In this document: positions 55,107-64,000 of the stretch, one piece after another
How the letters are laid out: each line of letters begins with the position of its first letter
How positions within the stretch are numbered: position 1 is the first letter of the stretch
Source of the DNA: Neisseria zoodegmatis
Lineage (GTDB): Bacteria; Pseudomonadota; Gammaproteobacteria; Burkholderiales; Neisseriaceae
Assembly: GCF_900187305.1 (NCBI RefSeq)
Contig: NZ_LT906434.1
Span: forward strand, 1,426,001-1,490,000
Length of the DNA stretch: 64,000 nt
Reading direction: 5' to 3'
Position numbers and translations under genes: made by a program
Notes under the pieces: model-generated
Database searches by the model: none
The model's input: the letters and a program-made list of their open reading frames with translations, nothing else
Told to the model about the DNA's origin: nothing

Positions 55107-55460
55107 ATGACTACCCTATACGGCATTCCCAACTGCGACACCGTTAAAAAAGCCCGTGCGTGGCTGGCGGAAAACAATATTGCTTACGACTTTGTAGATT
55201 TCAAAAAAACGCCGCCCGATGCCGCTTTGATTGAAAGCTGGTTGAAAGACATCCCCATCGAAACCTTGCTCAACAAACGCGGTACGACTTGGCGCAAACT
55301 CAGCAGCGAACAGCAAGCCGCCGCTGAATGTACGCAAGGCGCAATAGCGGTGATGGTTGCCCATCCAAGCCTGATCAAACGCCCTATTCTTCAGCATAAC
55401 AATCAGCATTCTGCCGGTTTTCAGGCTGATAATTACGCCAAAATCTTTTTGTCTTCATGA
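55107..55460 (+). CDS. ArsC/Spx-family protein (YffB-like)
   Basis: The 117-residue protein is a thioredoxin-fold protein of the ArsC family. GIPNCDTVKKARAWL carries the single active-site Cys (about 10), and VMVAHPSLIKRPIL holds the Pro and Arg of the family. Lack of an arsenic resistance neighbour and the YffB-like sequence suggest a glutathione-dependent reductase of uncertain substrate. Length normal. Standing alone between DUS hairpins. Confidence 0.88.
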   Translation: MTTLYGIPNCDTVKKARAWLAENNIAYDFVDFKKTPPDAALIESWLKDIPIETLLNKRGTTWRKLSSEQQAAAECTQGAIAVMVAHPSLIKRPILQHNNQHSAGFQADNYAKIFLSS

Positions 55461-55495
55461 AGATAAGGCTATCAGTTTGTAAGATTAAACCGCTT

Positions 55496-55551
55496 GAGGC
55501 CGTCTGAAAAAGTTTTAGCGAGGTTTGCAAAGCTTACTTTCAGACGGCCTC
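55496..55551. terminator. DUS hairpin with an AGTTTTAGCGAGG loop
   Basis: GAGGCCGTCTGAAA / TTTCAGACGGCCTC stem. Its loop (AGTTTTAGCGAGG and AAAGCTTAC) has a close copy at 54229-54270 without the left DUS, so the unit is a small repeat of its own. Confidence 0.8.
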
Positions 55552-55618
55552 AAACCGTTTTATGAAATGAAATGATATTTACTTTACCAAAAGGTAAATT
55601 CAGAAGCGTTGTGAAAAT

Positions 55619-55647
55619 TTGCCATTCGGTAAAATCAGCCATACAAT
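55619..55647 (+). promoter_or_regulatory. Sigma-70 promoter of the ribB gene
   Basis: TTGCCA (55619-55624), a 17-base spacer and TACAAT (55642-55647). The start of transcription would be near 55654, 25 bases before the long ATG, which favours translation from 55679. Confidence 0.6.
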
Positions 55648-55678
55648 ACGCCGCACCATTATTTTGAAAGTTTGAACC

Positions 55679-57043
55679 ATGGATATTACCGAGCTGCGCC
55701 GCCGCAATCTGCGCCAATGGATCATACGGCAGCATGGCGGACAGCAAGCGCACTTCGCCGCGGCAGCCTCCATCAATCAGGGCGAACTGTCTTCGCTGTT
55801 GAAAAACAAATCGTTCGGCGAAAAAAAAGCCCGCAAAATCGAGCAGTCTGCCGGAATGCCCGCCATGTGGCTGGATACCGACCACGGCGATCTGCCTGAA
55901 ACCCCGTCCGCACACCATCCGACACCTCAAGAAAAGAATCCGAAAATGAGCCACATCTCCCCTATTGCCGACATTCTTGCCGACATCAAAGCCGGCAAAA
56001 TGGTCATCATTACCGACGCCGAAGACCGCGAAAACGAAGGCGATTTAATCATGGCTGCCCAATTTGTAACGCCGCAAGCCATTAATTTTATGATCAAACA
56101 TGCTCGCGGATTGGTGTGCCTGCCGATGAACGACGAGCTGGTCGACCGCTTAAACCTGCCTCAGATGACGCAGAAAAACGGCGCACAATACGGCACCAAC
56201 TTCACCGTATCCATCGAGGCTGCCCACGGCATTTCCACCGGCATTTCCGCCGCAGACCGCGCCTTAACGATTCAGACGGCCGTGTCGCCGACGGTTAAAG
56301 CCGAAGACATCGTCCAGCCCGGCCACATTTTCCCGCTGCGTTCGCAAAAAGGCGGCGTATTGGTGCGCGCCGGACACACCGAAGCCGCCGTCGATCTAGC
56401 ACAAATGAGCGGCCTGATTCCCGCTGGTGTGATCTGTGAAATTCTCAACGACGACGGTACCATGGCGCGTATGCCCGAGCTGATGAAGTTCGCCGAAGAA
56501 CACAATCTGAAAATCGGCACTATCGCCGATCTGATCGAATACCGCAGCCGCACTGAAAGCCTGCTCGAAGAAATGGGCGACACCACCGTGAACACCCCTT
56601 GGGGCGAATTTCAGCAGCATGTGTATGTAGATAAACTTTCCGGCGAAACCCATTTGGCTTTGGTAAAAGGCGAATTGTCGCCGGAAAAAGAAACTTTGGT
56701 GCGCGTGCACGAGCCGTTTAGCGTGATGGACTTTATCCAAGCCGACCCCAACCATTCTTGGCCGATTCCCCTTGCGCTGCAAAGAATCCAGCAAGCCGAC
56801 GCGGGCGTGATTATTTTGTTGCACCGCACCGAAGACGGCGCCGCCCTCCTCGACCGAACTTTGCCGAAAAACAGCTTCCAAGTGAAAAAGTGGGACAGAA
56901 AAACCTACGGCATCGGCGCACAGATTTTGGCCGGCTTAAACGTGCAAAAAATGCGTGTGATGGGCAAACCTTCATCCATGAATGGCCTAACCGGCTTCGG
57001 TTTGGAAGTGGTTGGCTTTGAAGAAGCGCCGGAAAACAAATAG
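55679..57043 (+). CDS. ribB: RibBX-like DHBP synthase with N-terminal HTH-like extension
   Basis: The 454-residue protein makes 3,4-dihydroxy-2-butanone 4-phosphate from ribulose 5-phosphate for riboflavin. The DHBP synthase domain is about 90-290 (DAEDRENEGDLIMAAQFV; GHIFPLRSQKGGVLVRAGHT EAAVDL). The C-terminal part resembles GTP cyclohydrolase II but lacks its zinc Cys, the RibBX state, so it is probably inactive. The first 89 residues are extra and look like a DNA-binding helix-turn-helix segment (HFAAAASINQGELSSLLK). A plain RibB start is the ATG at 55946. The promoter lies just upstream of the long start. Confidence 0.88.
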   Translation: MDITELRRRNLRQWIIRQHGGQQAHFAAAASINQGELSSLLKNKSFGEKKARKIEQSAGMPAMWLDTDHGDLPETPSAHHPTPQEKNPKMSHISPIADILADIKAGKMVIITDAEDRENEGDLIMAAQFVTPQAINFMIKHARGLVCLPMNDELVDRLNLPQMTQKNGAQYGTNFTVSIEAAHGISTGISAADRALTIQTAVSPTVKAEDIVQPGHIFPLRSQKGGVLVRAGHTEAAVDLAQMSGLIPAGVICEILNDDGTMARMPELMKFAEEHNLKIGTIADLIEYRSRTESLLEEMGDTTVNTPWGEFQQHVYVDKLSGETHLALVKGELSPEKETLVRVHEPFSVMDFIQADPNHSWPIPLALQRIQQADAGVIILLHRTEDGAALLDRTLPKNSFQVKKWDRKTYGIGAQILAGLNVQKMRVMGKPSSMNGLTGFGLEVVGFEEAPENK

Positions 57044-57062
57044 CTCCCCCTGTCCGTCTCAA

Positions 57063-57104
57063 AAAACAAGCCGATACCTTTGCGAACAGGTATCGGCTTG
57101 TTTT
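57063..57104. terminator. Terminator between ribB and the membrane protein gene
   Basis: AAAACAAGCCGATACC / GGTATCGGCTTGTTTT stem shared by convergent genes. Confidence 0.9.
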
Positions 57105-57116
57105 ATTTATGACTTT

Positions 57117-57554
57117 TTAGTCATCGCCGCGACTGCTTCCGCCTGAAGAACGCTCGCAAGGATGTTCTTCATCGCATATAAAATGCGTTTCCGACCAATG
57201 GGAAGCCAAATTGACCGCCATCACGGCTGCCGCCGAAATACCGATAACCGCAATCGTAATCTGCAAGCATTTGGCTATCCACACAAATTTGCCCAAAACA
57301 GCCCACGGTGTCGATGCCGACGCAGCTTTTGCCGCAATCAAAGCGCGGTTGCCCGGTACCAAAGCCAAATAAGCCGCCAACAAAGAGGCCAAAATCATAA
57401 ACAGCGTGATGGCGACGATATTGAAGTAGTAAGATTCCCCGTCGTTGCGAGTCAAAAAATAAGCCAAAACCAAACAAACCAATAAAATCAACAACAATAA
57501 CAGCAAAATAATCAGCAACCATTTGCTGATTTTCTTCAAGATTGTTTCTTTCAC
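57117..57554 (-). CDS. Small membrane protein of unknown function
   Basis: The 145-residue protein has three predicted helices (about 12-33, LLIILLLLLLILLVCLVLAYFL; 42-65; 92-116) and a hydrophilic C-terminus with two Cys and a Ser/Gly-rich end. No signal for export beyond the first helix. No recognised family. Isolated gene on the minus strand, 173 bases from mutL. Confidence 0.7.
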   Translation of the reverse strand: MKETILKKISKWLLIILLLLLLILLVCLVLAYFLTRNDGESYYFNIVAITLFMILASLLAAYLALVPGNRALIAAKAASASTPWAVLGKFVWIAKCLQITIAVIGISAAAVMAVNLASHWSETHFICDEEHPCERSSGGSSRGDD

Positions 57555-57727
57555 TATGCTTAAATTCTCAGATTGAATATGCGTTTATTATATAACACCG
57601 AATTTGCACGCGTGAATCGGCCTGATGATTGCAGGCGCGCTTCATTGCAACAGCCGAAAGCGTTCAGACGGCCTATCCGTTATAATGCCGTCTGAACAAC
57701 CTTCTACCCGATAGAAAGAGCCGCACT

Positions 57728-59677
57728 ATGAACCGCATCGCCGCCCTGCCCGACCATCTCGTTAACCAAATCGCCGCCGGCGAAGTGGTGGAACGCCCCG
57801 CCAGCGCCTTGAAAGAAATCGTAGAAAACAGCATCGACGCGGGGGCGACGGCGGTTGATGTCGAGCTTGCCGGCGGCGGCATCAGGCTGATCCGTGTTAC
57901 CGACAACGGCAGCGGCATCCACGCCGACGACATTTCCCTCGCCCTGCACCGCCACGCCACCAGCAAAATCAAATCGCTCACCGATTTGGAACACGTTGCC
58001 AGCATGGGCTTTCGCGGCGAAGGTTTGGCCAGCATCGCATCGGTGAGCCGCCTCACGCTTACCAGCCGCACCGAAAGCAGCGCGCACGCCAATCAGGTAA
58101 AAGCGGAAGACGGCAAACTCAGCGAAAGCGGTGCGGCGGCGCACCCCGTCGGCACCACCGTGGAAGTGGCCGAGCTTTTCTTCAACACCCCCGCGCGGCG
58201 CAAGTTTTTAAAATCCGAAAACACCGAATACGCCCACTGCGCCACCATGCTCGAACGCCTCGCGCTGGCGCATCCGCATATTGCCTTTTCGCTCAAACGC
58301 GACGGTAAAAGCATCTTTAAACTGCCTGCACAAAGCCTCAACGAACGCGTCGCCGCTATCGTGGGTGACGATTTTCAGACGGCCTCTTTGGAAATCGACA
58401 GCGGCGAAGGCATCATGCGGCTTCACGGTTTTATCGCCAAACCCACCTTTGCCAAAGGCAAAACCGACAAACAATACTGCTTCGTCAACCGCCGTTTCGT
58501 GCGCGACAAAGTGATGCTGCACGCCGTAAAACAAGCCTACCGCGACGTGTTGCATAACGCCCTCACGCCCGCTTTCGTGCTGTTTCTCGACCTGCCGCCC
58601 GAAGCGGTGGACGTAAACGTGCATCCCACCAAAACCGAAATCCGTTTCCGCGACAGCCAAGCAGTACACCAACTGGTATTCCACACCCTCAACAAAGCTC
58701 TTGCCGACACCCGCGCCGACCAAACCGAAAGCGTGAGCAACGCCGGCAGCGTATTGCACGAAATGCTGGGCGTAACGATGCCGTCTGAAAACCCCAGCGC
58801 GTCGGAAAACCTTTCAGACGGCCTCAACCTGACTACGCCGCCGCAACAACAACATTTCGGCGGCTTCGGCGGCAAATCCGCACCAGCGCCCTATTCCGCC
58901 GCCCGCGCACCGCAGCAACGCACCCTCTCCCTACGCGAAAGCCGTGCCGCCTTAAACACTTATGCCGAGCTATACCGCAAAACCGAACCGAACGAAGACA
59001 TCGAGCTTAGCCAGTTTGAACAAGCCCGTTTCGGAGCGGAGAGGCCGTCTGAAAACCATGCCCCGCACCAAGAAACGCAAGCACCCGAACTGCCGCCGCT
59101 AGGCTTTGCCATTGCCCAGCTTTTAGGCATCTATATTCTTGCCCAAGCCGAAGACAGCCTGCTGCTGGTGGACATGCACGCCGCCGCCGAACGGGTGAAC
59201 TACGAAAAAATGAAAACCCAGCGCGACACCCTCGGCAGCCTGCAAAGCCAGCGGCTGCTGATTCCGGTAACCTTCGCCGCCAGCCACGAAGAAACCGCCG
59301 CCCTCGCCGACCACGCCGAAGCCTTGCGCGGATTCGGCTTGGAGCTTTCCGACATGGGCGGCAACACCATCGCCGTGCGTGCCGTGCCCGCCATGCTCGG
59401 CAAAAGCGACGTGGCCTCGCTCGCACGCGACATGTTGCGCGAAATCGCCCAAAACGGCAGTTCGCAAACCATCGAAGCGCGTGAAAACCAAATCCTTTCC
59501 ACCATGGCCTGCCACGGCTCCGTGCGCGCCGGCCGCCAGCTTACCCTGCCGGAAATGAACGCCCTCTTGCGCGACATGGAAAACACGCCGCGCAGCAATC
59601 AATGCAACCACGGCCGCCCCACTTGGGTGAAGCTCACTTTGAAAGAATTGGACGCGCTGTTTTTGCGCGGACAGTGA
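57728..59677 (+). CDS. mutL: DNA mismatch repair protein MutL
   Basis: The 649-residue ATPase couples mismatch recognition by MutS to strand cleavage. The N-terminal GHKL domain is complete: EIVENSIDAGATAV (about 35-48), VTDNGSGI (about 57-64), STRE-like GFRGEGLASI (about 97-106) and HPTKTEIRF. A Pro/Gln/Ser linker (about 340-455) contains several DUS. The C-terminal dimerisation domain (about 460-649) has no metal-binding endonuclease motif of the DQHA type in the usual form (VDMHAAAERVNYE here), fitting proteins that pair with MutH or another nuclease. Confidence 0.96.
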   Translation: MNRIAALPDHLVNQIAAGEVVERPASALKEIVENSIDAGATAVDVELAGGGIRLIRVTDNGSGIHADDISLALHRHATSKIKSLTDLEHVASMGFRGEGLASIASVSRLTLTSRTESSAHANQVKAEDGKLSESGAAAHPVGTTVEVAELFFNTPARRKFLKSENTEYAHCATMLERLALAHPHIAFSLKRDGKSIFKLPAQSLNERVAAIVGDDFQTASLEIDSGEGIMRLHGFIAKPTFAKGKTDKQYCFVNRRFVRDKVMLHAVKQAYRDVLHNALTPAFVLFLDLPPEAVDVNVHPTKTEIRFRDSQAVHQLVFHTLNKALADTRADQTESVSNAGSVLHEMLGVTMPSENPSASENLSDGLNLTTPPQQQHFGGFGGKSAPAPYSAARAPQQRTLSLRESRAALNTYAELYRKTEPNEDIELSQFEQARFGAERPSENHAPHQETQAPELPPLGFAIAQLLGIYILAQAEDSLLLVDMHAAAERVNYEKMKTQRDTLGSLQSQRLLIPVTFAASHEETAALADHAEALRGFGLELSDMGGNTIAVRAVPAMLGKSDVASLARDMLREIAQNGSSQTIEARENQILSTMACHGSVRAGRQLTLPEMNALLRDMENTPRSNQCNHGRPTWVKLTLKELDALFLRGQ

Positions 59678-59721
59678 GTGAGAAAGATTGTTTTGCTGAA
59701 ATAATTGGTGAAGTGATAGGA

Positions 59722-59752
59722 AGGCCGTCTGAAAATCGGTTTCAGACGGCCT
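59722..59752. terminator. First of two DUS hairpins between mutL and argG
   Basis: AGGCCGTCTGAAA / TTTCAGACGGCCT stem. Confidence 0.85.
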
Positions 59753-59790
59753 CTAGTTTTTAAGGCGCTTATCTATCTGAATTACGCAAA

Positions 59791-59831
59791 AGTAAAAAGC
59801 CGTCTGAAAATACTTCAGACGGCTTTTTACT
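59791..59831. terminator. Second DUS hairpin, with A/T-flanked stem, ending argG
   Basis: AGTAAAAAGCCGTCTGAA / TTCAGACGGCTTTTTACT stem, 31 bases beyond the argG stop on the minus strand. Confidence 0.88.
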
Positions 59832-59861
59832 AAGATAACGGCTTATCAGCGTATATCCGCT

Positions 59862-61325
<1,464 letters not shown>

Positions 61326-61346
61326 TTATATTTCCAAGCATACGCA

Positions 61347-62147
61347 ATGATATATTTCAACTTAATCATTATCGGCGATGAAATTTTGCACGGCAGCCGC
61401 ATAGATAAGCATTTTGCTTTTTTCAAACATCTGTTGGAATCTCGCGGATTGCGTTTAAACCAAGTGCAATATCTGCCCGACAACTATACCTTTTTGGTTA
61501 AGCAGCTTCGCCGCAGTTTTTCAGACGGCCTGCCTACTTTCGTAACCGGCGGTATCGGCTCCACGCCCGACGACCATACCCGCCAAGCCGCGGCGGAGGC
61601 TTTGAGCCTACCGATTGAGCGCCACGCCGGTGCGGTGCCGTTTATCGAGGAAACGTCGCTCAAGCGCGGCGATGCGCTGGATTCCGCTTCCCATCAACAG
61701 CGCTTGCTGATGGCGGATTTTCCCGAAGGGTCGGATTTGATTCCTAATCCTTACAATAAAATCGCCGGCTTTTCCATTCGCGAACATTATTTCTTCCCCG
61801 GTTTCCCCGTGATGGCGCACCCGATGGCCGAATGGGTGGTTGAAACTTATTATGCCGACCGTTTCAATACGGTAGATAACGCGCAGCGCACCGTGTGGAT
61901 ATTCCGTATGCCGGAATCGCATGTCGCTCCGATTATGCGCAACATTGAAGCCGGTTACGAAGGCATACGTTCGTTCAGCCTGCCGAGCGTGGGCTGGTCG
62001 ACGGAAGACGGCGAAGTTATCCCGCCCCACATCGAATTCGGCATCAAAGCCGTCGGAGAAGCCTGTTCGCGCATCGACGAGGCTTGGGAGATAGTGCTGA
62101 AGCGCTTGGACGACATCGGTGCGGTTGTCCAACATCATGCCCCTTAA
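61347..62147 (+). CDS. Molybdopterin-binding/CinA N-terminal-like protein
   Basis: The 266-residue protein has the MoCF-biosynthesis fold shared with the N-terminus of CinA: LIIIGDEILHGSRIDKHFAF (about 5-24) and FVTGGIGSTPDDHTRQAAAEAL (about 62-83). No C-terminal nicotinamide amidohydrolase domain follows, so it is a stand-alone CinA-like unit. The role (competence-related, ADP-ribose or molybdopterin binding) is not established for this subgroup. It is divergent from argG across a short DUS-containing region. Confidence 0.83.
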   Translation: MIYFNLIIIGDEILHGSRIDKHFAFFKHLLESRGLRLNQVQYLPDNYTFLVKQLRRSFSDGLPTFVTGGIGSTPDDHTRQAAAEALSLPIERHAGAVPFIEETSLKRGDALDSASHQQRLLMADFPEGSDLIPNPYNKIAGFSIREHYFFPGFPVMAHPMAEWVVETYYADRFNTVDNAQRTVWIFRMPESHVAPIMRNIEAGYEGIRSFSLPSVGWSTEDGEVIPPHIEFGIKAVGEACSRIDEAWEIVLKRLDDIGAVVQHHAP

Positions 62148-62174
62148 GCTCTAAAATCAGCATCTCACCCTATT

Positions 62175-62232
62175 GATTGAATAAGGCCGTCTGAAAAGCA
62201 ATATCCAAGCTTTCAGACGGCCTTATTCAATC
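62175..62232 (+). terminator. Long DUS stem-loop after the CinA-like gene
   Basis: GATTGAATAAGGCCGTCTGA begins the left arm and its complement ends at 62232. Confidence 0.9.
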
Positions 62233-62448
62233 TTTACTTGATTTGAGTTGTTTTTTCATGACGGATAAAAAAATCATTAAATCAAAAGCATAAAAATTAA
62301 GAAAAAGCCTTTGGCGCTGTTTAGGTGTGTATAGAAAAGAGTTTGCGAGCCTGCTGAAAAGACAAGGAACTTTTTATCTGTTATGGTTGACCAATCAACG
62401 TCTGTGCCTTACGCACATCATGTAACCATTTTGACAACGGAGTAACTT
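62233..62448. other. Leader region of the lipoprotein gene at 62449
   Basis: 216 bases, AT-rich on the left. CGGAG precedes the ATG. No clear -35/-10 pair and no further gene. Confidence 0.4.
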
Positions 62449-63015
62449 ATGACACACAACCTGAAAACCATTGTTCCCGTGTTGGCACTGACCGCCACTT
62501 TGAGTGCTTGCGGTATGTTCGGCAAAGACAAACCCAAAGCCCAAGCCGCCACTTCCGCACCTGCTGCGCAACAACCGGCTGCGCCGCAACAGGCACAGCA
62601 GCAAACTCCCCAAGTCCAACTTCCGAAAACCGTTGAAGTGACTTCTCTCGACAGCACCAAAGAAGTGGCCTACAAATGTGGTACCACCAAAGCCAAACAA
62701 CCCCTTAGCGTAATGTACGGGATTAAAGGCGGCGAAGTTGTGGCGGCGCAAGTGAAATATCAAGATAAACTGTCTCCCAATTTATTCCGCGTGATCGGTG
62801 CTGACGACAAAAACGTTTTTGCCGGCAACGGTATCACTTGGGTTGCGGATAAAGCCAATCCCGCCAACTTAGACAAAGTGAACGGCAACATGCTGACCCA
62901 AGAAGCCATCGAAACCGTAAACGGCCAGCAGCAGCAAGTTTCCCAAATCGTTACCCGTGGCTGTGTGCTTGATAAAGCCACTACGGCCAAGCTGAATAAA
63001 AAAGCGAAAAAATAA
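62449..63015 (+). CDS. Lipoprotein with an MliC/SliC-like lysozyme-inhibitor domain
   Basis: The 188-residue protein has a lipobox LSAC (about 18-21), an Ala/Gln/Pro spacer (about 30-60) and a C-terminal domain beginning VAYKCGTTKAKQPLSVMYGI. It has a later Cys in TRGCVLDK (about 171-178) that could pair with the first. The YKC start of the beta-barrel resembles the MliC family and the neisserial lysozyme inhibitors ACP and SliC, which sit at the outer membrane. Match is by feel of motif and Cys pattern only. Confidence 0.7.
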   Translation: MTHNLKTIVPVLALTATLSACGMFGKDKPKAQAATSAPAAQQPAAPQQAQQQTPQVQLPKTVEVTSLDSTKEVAYKCGTTKAKQPLSVMYGIKGGEVVAAQVKYQDKLSPNLFRVIGADDKNVFAGNGITWVADKANPANLDKVNGNMLTQEAIETVNGQQQQVSQIVTRGCVLDKATTAKLNKKAKK

Positions 63016-63060
63016 ACCTTTCTTTGCCGATTTGATTTATTGAGCTTTAAAACCAATAAC

Positions 63061-63089
63061 AATGCCGTCTGAAATTTCAGACGGTATTG
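63061..63089. terminator. AT-type DUS hairpin
   Basis: AATGCCGTCTGAAA / TTTCAGACGGTATT stem between convergent genes. One of the few ATGCCGTCTGAA (meningococcal-type) DUS in the window. Confidence 0.8.
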
Positions 63090-63115
63090 TTTGTTTGATA
63101 TTGAAACCGTTCGGA

Positions 63116-64000
63116 TTATTCGCCCGGACATTCGGCGCATTCGGTATGCACTTCATGCGTTTTTAATTTGCTGTTTACATCGCGCAAAGCGGTGCGCAAG
63201 CCTTCTTCGATAACCGGATGGTAGAAAGGCATATCCAGCATTTGCGGAATGGTCATCTTTTGCTGATGCGCCCAAGCCAGCAAGTGTGCCAGATGCTCGG
63301 CAGCGGGGCCGACGATTTCCGCTCCGATAAACAAGCCCGTGCCTTGCTCGGCATACACGCGCATATGGCCTTTGTTGACCAACATCACGCGGCTGCGGCC
63401 TTGGTTGCGGAACGAAACTTCGCCGATAACCACGCATTCGGGGTTTTTATAACGCTCCATTACTTGGGCGTATTTCAAGCCGATAGAAGCAATCTGTGGG
63501 CTGGTAAACACCACGCCGATATGGCTGCGGCGCAAACCGTTTTTAATATTCGGATACATGCCCGCGTTGTCGCCGGCAATCTTGCCTTGATCGCTGGCTT
63601 CGTGCAGCAGCGGCAGTTGGTTGGAAGCATCGCCTGCGATAAAAATATGCGGAATACTGGTTTGCATGGTTAGCGGGTGGGCTTTCGGCACACCGCGATC
63701 ATCCAAATCAATGTTGATGTTTTCCAAGCCGATATTATCCACATTCGGGCGGCGACCGACGGCAGCCAGCAGGTAATCTGCGGTAAACACGCCGCTTTCG
63801 CCGTTTTCAGACCAGCTGATTTCCACTTCGCCTCGATCGTTTAACTTGGCTTCGGTTTGTGCGTCCAAATGTAATACCAATTCTTCACCGAATACGGTTT
63901 TCGCTTCTTCCAAGACAACCGGATCGGAAATCCCGCCAAGCGAGCCGCTGACACCGAAGATTTGTACTTCTACACCCAAGCGGTGCAAAGCCTGACCAAG
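63116..64000 (-). CDS. Dihydrolipoamide dehydrogenase-like flavoprotein (3' part only)
   Basis: A frame open from the right edge to the stop at 63116 encodes the last about 294 residues of a pyridine nucleotide-disulfide oxidoreductase. Seen are LLAAVGRRPNVDNIGLE, the FAD contact HIFIAGDASNQLPLLHEASDQG and the dimerisation domain with the HPVIEE motif (FYHPVIEEGLRTAL) holding the active-site His-Glu pair. The unusual end has three Cys or Glu-rich residues (CAECPGE). It is most like dihydrolipoyl dehydrogenase; the redox Cys pair is outside the window. Confidence 0.88.
   Translation of the reverse strand, partial: LGQALHRLGVEVQIFGVSGSLGGISDPVVLEEAKTVFGEELVLHLDAQTEAKLNDRGEVEISWSENGESGVFTADYLLAAVGRRPNVDNIGLENINIDLDDRGVPKAHPLTMQTSIPHIFIAGDASNQLPLLHEASDQGKIAGDNAGMYPNIKNGLRRSHIGVVFTSPQIASIGLKYAQVMERYKNPECVVIGEVSFRNQGRSRVMLVNKGHMRVYAEQGTGLFIGAEIVGPAAEHLAHLLAWAHQQKMTIPQMLDMPFYHPVIEEGLRTALRDVNSKLKTHEVHTECAECPGE

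Overview
The window is chromosomal DNA of a Neisseria or a very close relative. The 10-base core GCCGTCTGAA of the neisserial DNA uptake sequence (DUS) recurs throughout the right two thirds. Most copies are in the 12-mer form AGGCCGTCTGAA and a few in the form ATGCCGTCTGAA. Many sit as inverted pairs at gene ends, where they act as terminators. Gene content (dnaX, pepA, lptFG, hisCB, proA, trxB, ubiE, mutL, argG, pntAB) and an IS1106-like IS5-family element agree with this. The species cannot be named from the sequence alone.

Bases 1 to about 18,400 are accessory and contain no DUS that I could find. The segment opens with a multi-recombinase mobile module: the tail of an upstream gene, a 521-residue tyrosine recombinase, a second recombinase broken by a one-base frameshift in its Cys-rich tail, a coiled-coil helper and a small unknown protein. 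A very AT-rich restriction-modification island (4.8-8.5 kb) follows. It has a PD-(D/E)XK-like protein with a small partner on the plus strand, and a C5-cytosine and an N6-adenine methyltransferase on the minus strand. The two operons converge on a perfect 48-base palindrome. IS630 and IS5/IS1106-like elements come next, then a decayed polymorphic-toxin (probably T6SS-linked) region at 10.3-17 kb: a DUF3396 immunity-type gene, a truncated VRR-NUC toxin end, a series of secreted, lipoprotein and Sel1-repeat genes, and two diverged copies of a roughly 170-base repeat.

At 17.6-19.8 kb is a two-gene cassette: a polynucleotide kinase-RNA ligase fusion and a calcineurin-like phosphoesterase. This looks like an RNA (tRNA) repair pathway and is the most interesting system in the window.

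The rest is mostly core genome. In order: gloA; pntAB; a type III R-M locus whose mod gene carries 11 copies of a heptanucleotide repeat and is phase-OFF as sequenced; a FecCD-type ABC transporter pair; ybaB-dnaX; mltB; pepA; lptFG; an epimerase; a 143-bp MITE that split a DUS hairpin; yciK; hpnE-hpnD; an EEP nuclease; hisC-hisB; proA; ppiB; trxB; a glycine-zipper lipoprotein; a DUF971 gene and ubiE; a TonB-like protein; rlmJ; a CbiM-like permease; an ArsC-family protein; a RibBX-like enzyme; mutL; argG; a CinA-like protein; an MliC/SliC-like lipoprotein; and the 3' part of a dihydrolipoamide dehydrogenase-like gene that runs off the right edge. HisB and RibB both carry an N-terminal helix-turn-helix-like extension that is unusual for these enzymes outside Neisseria.
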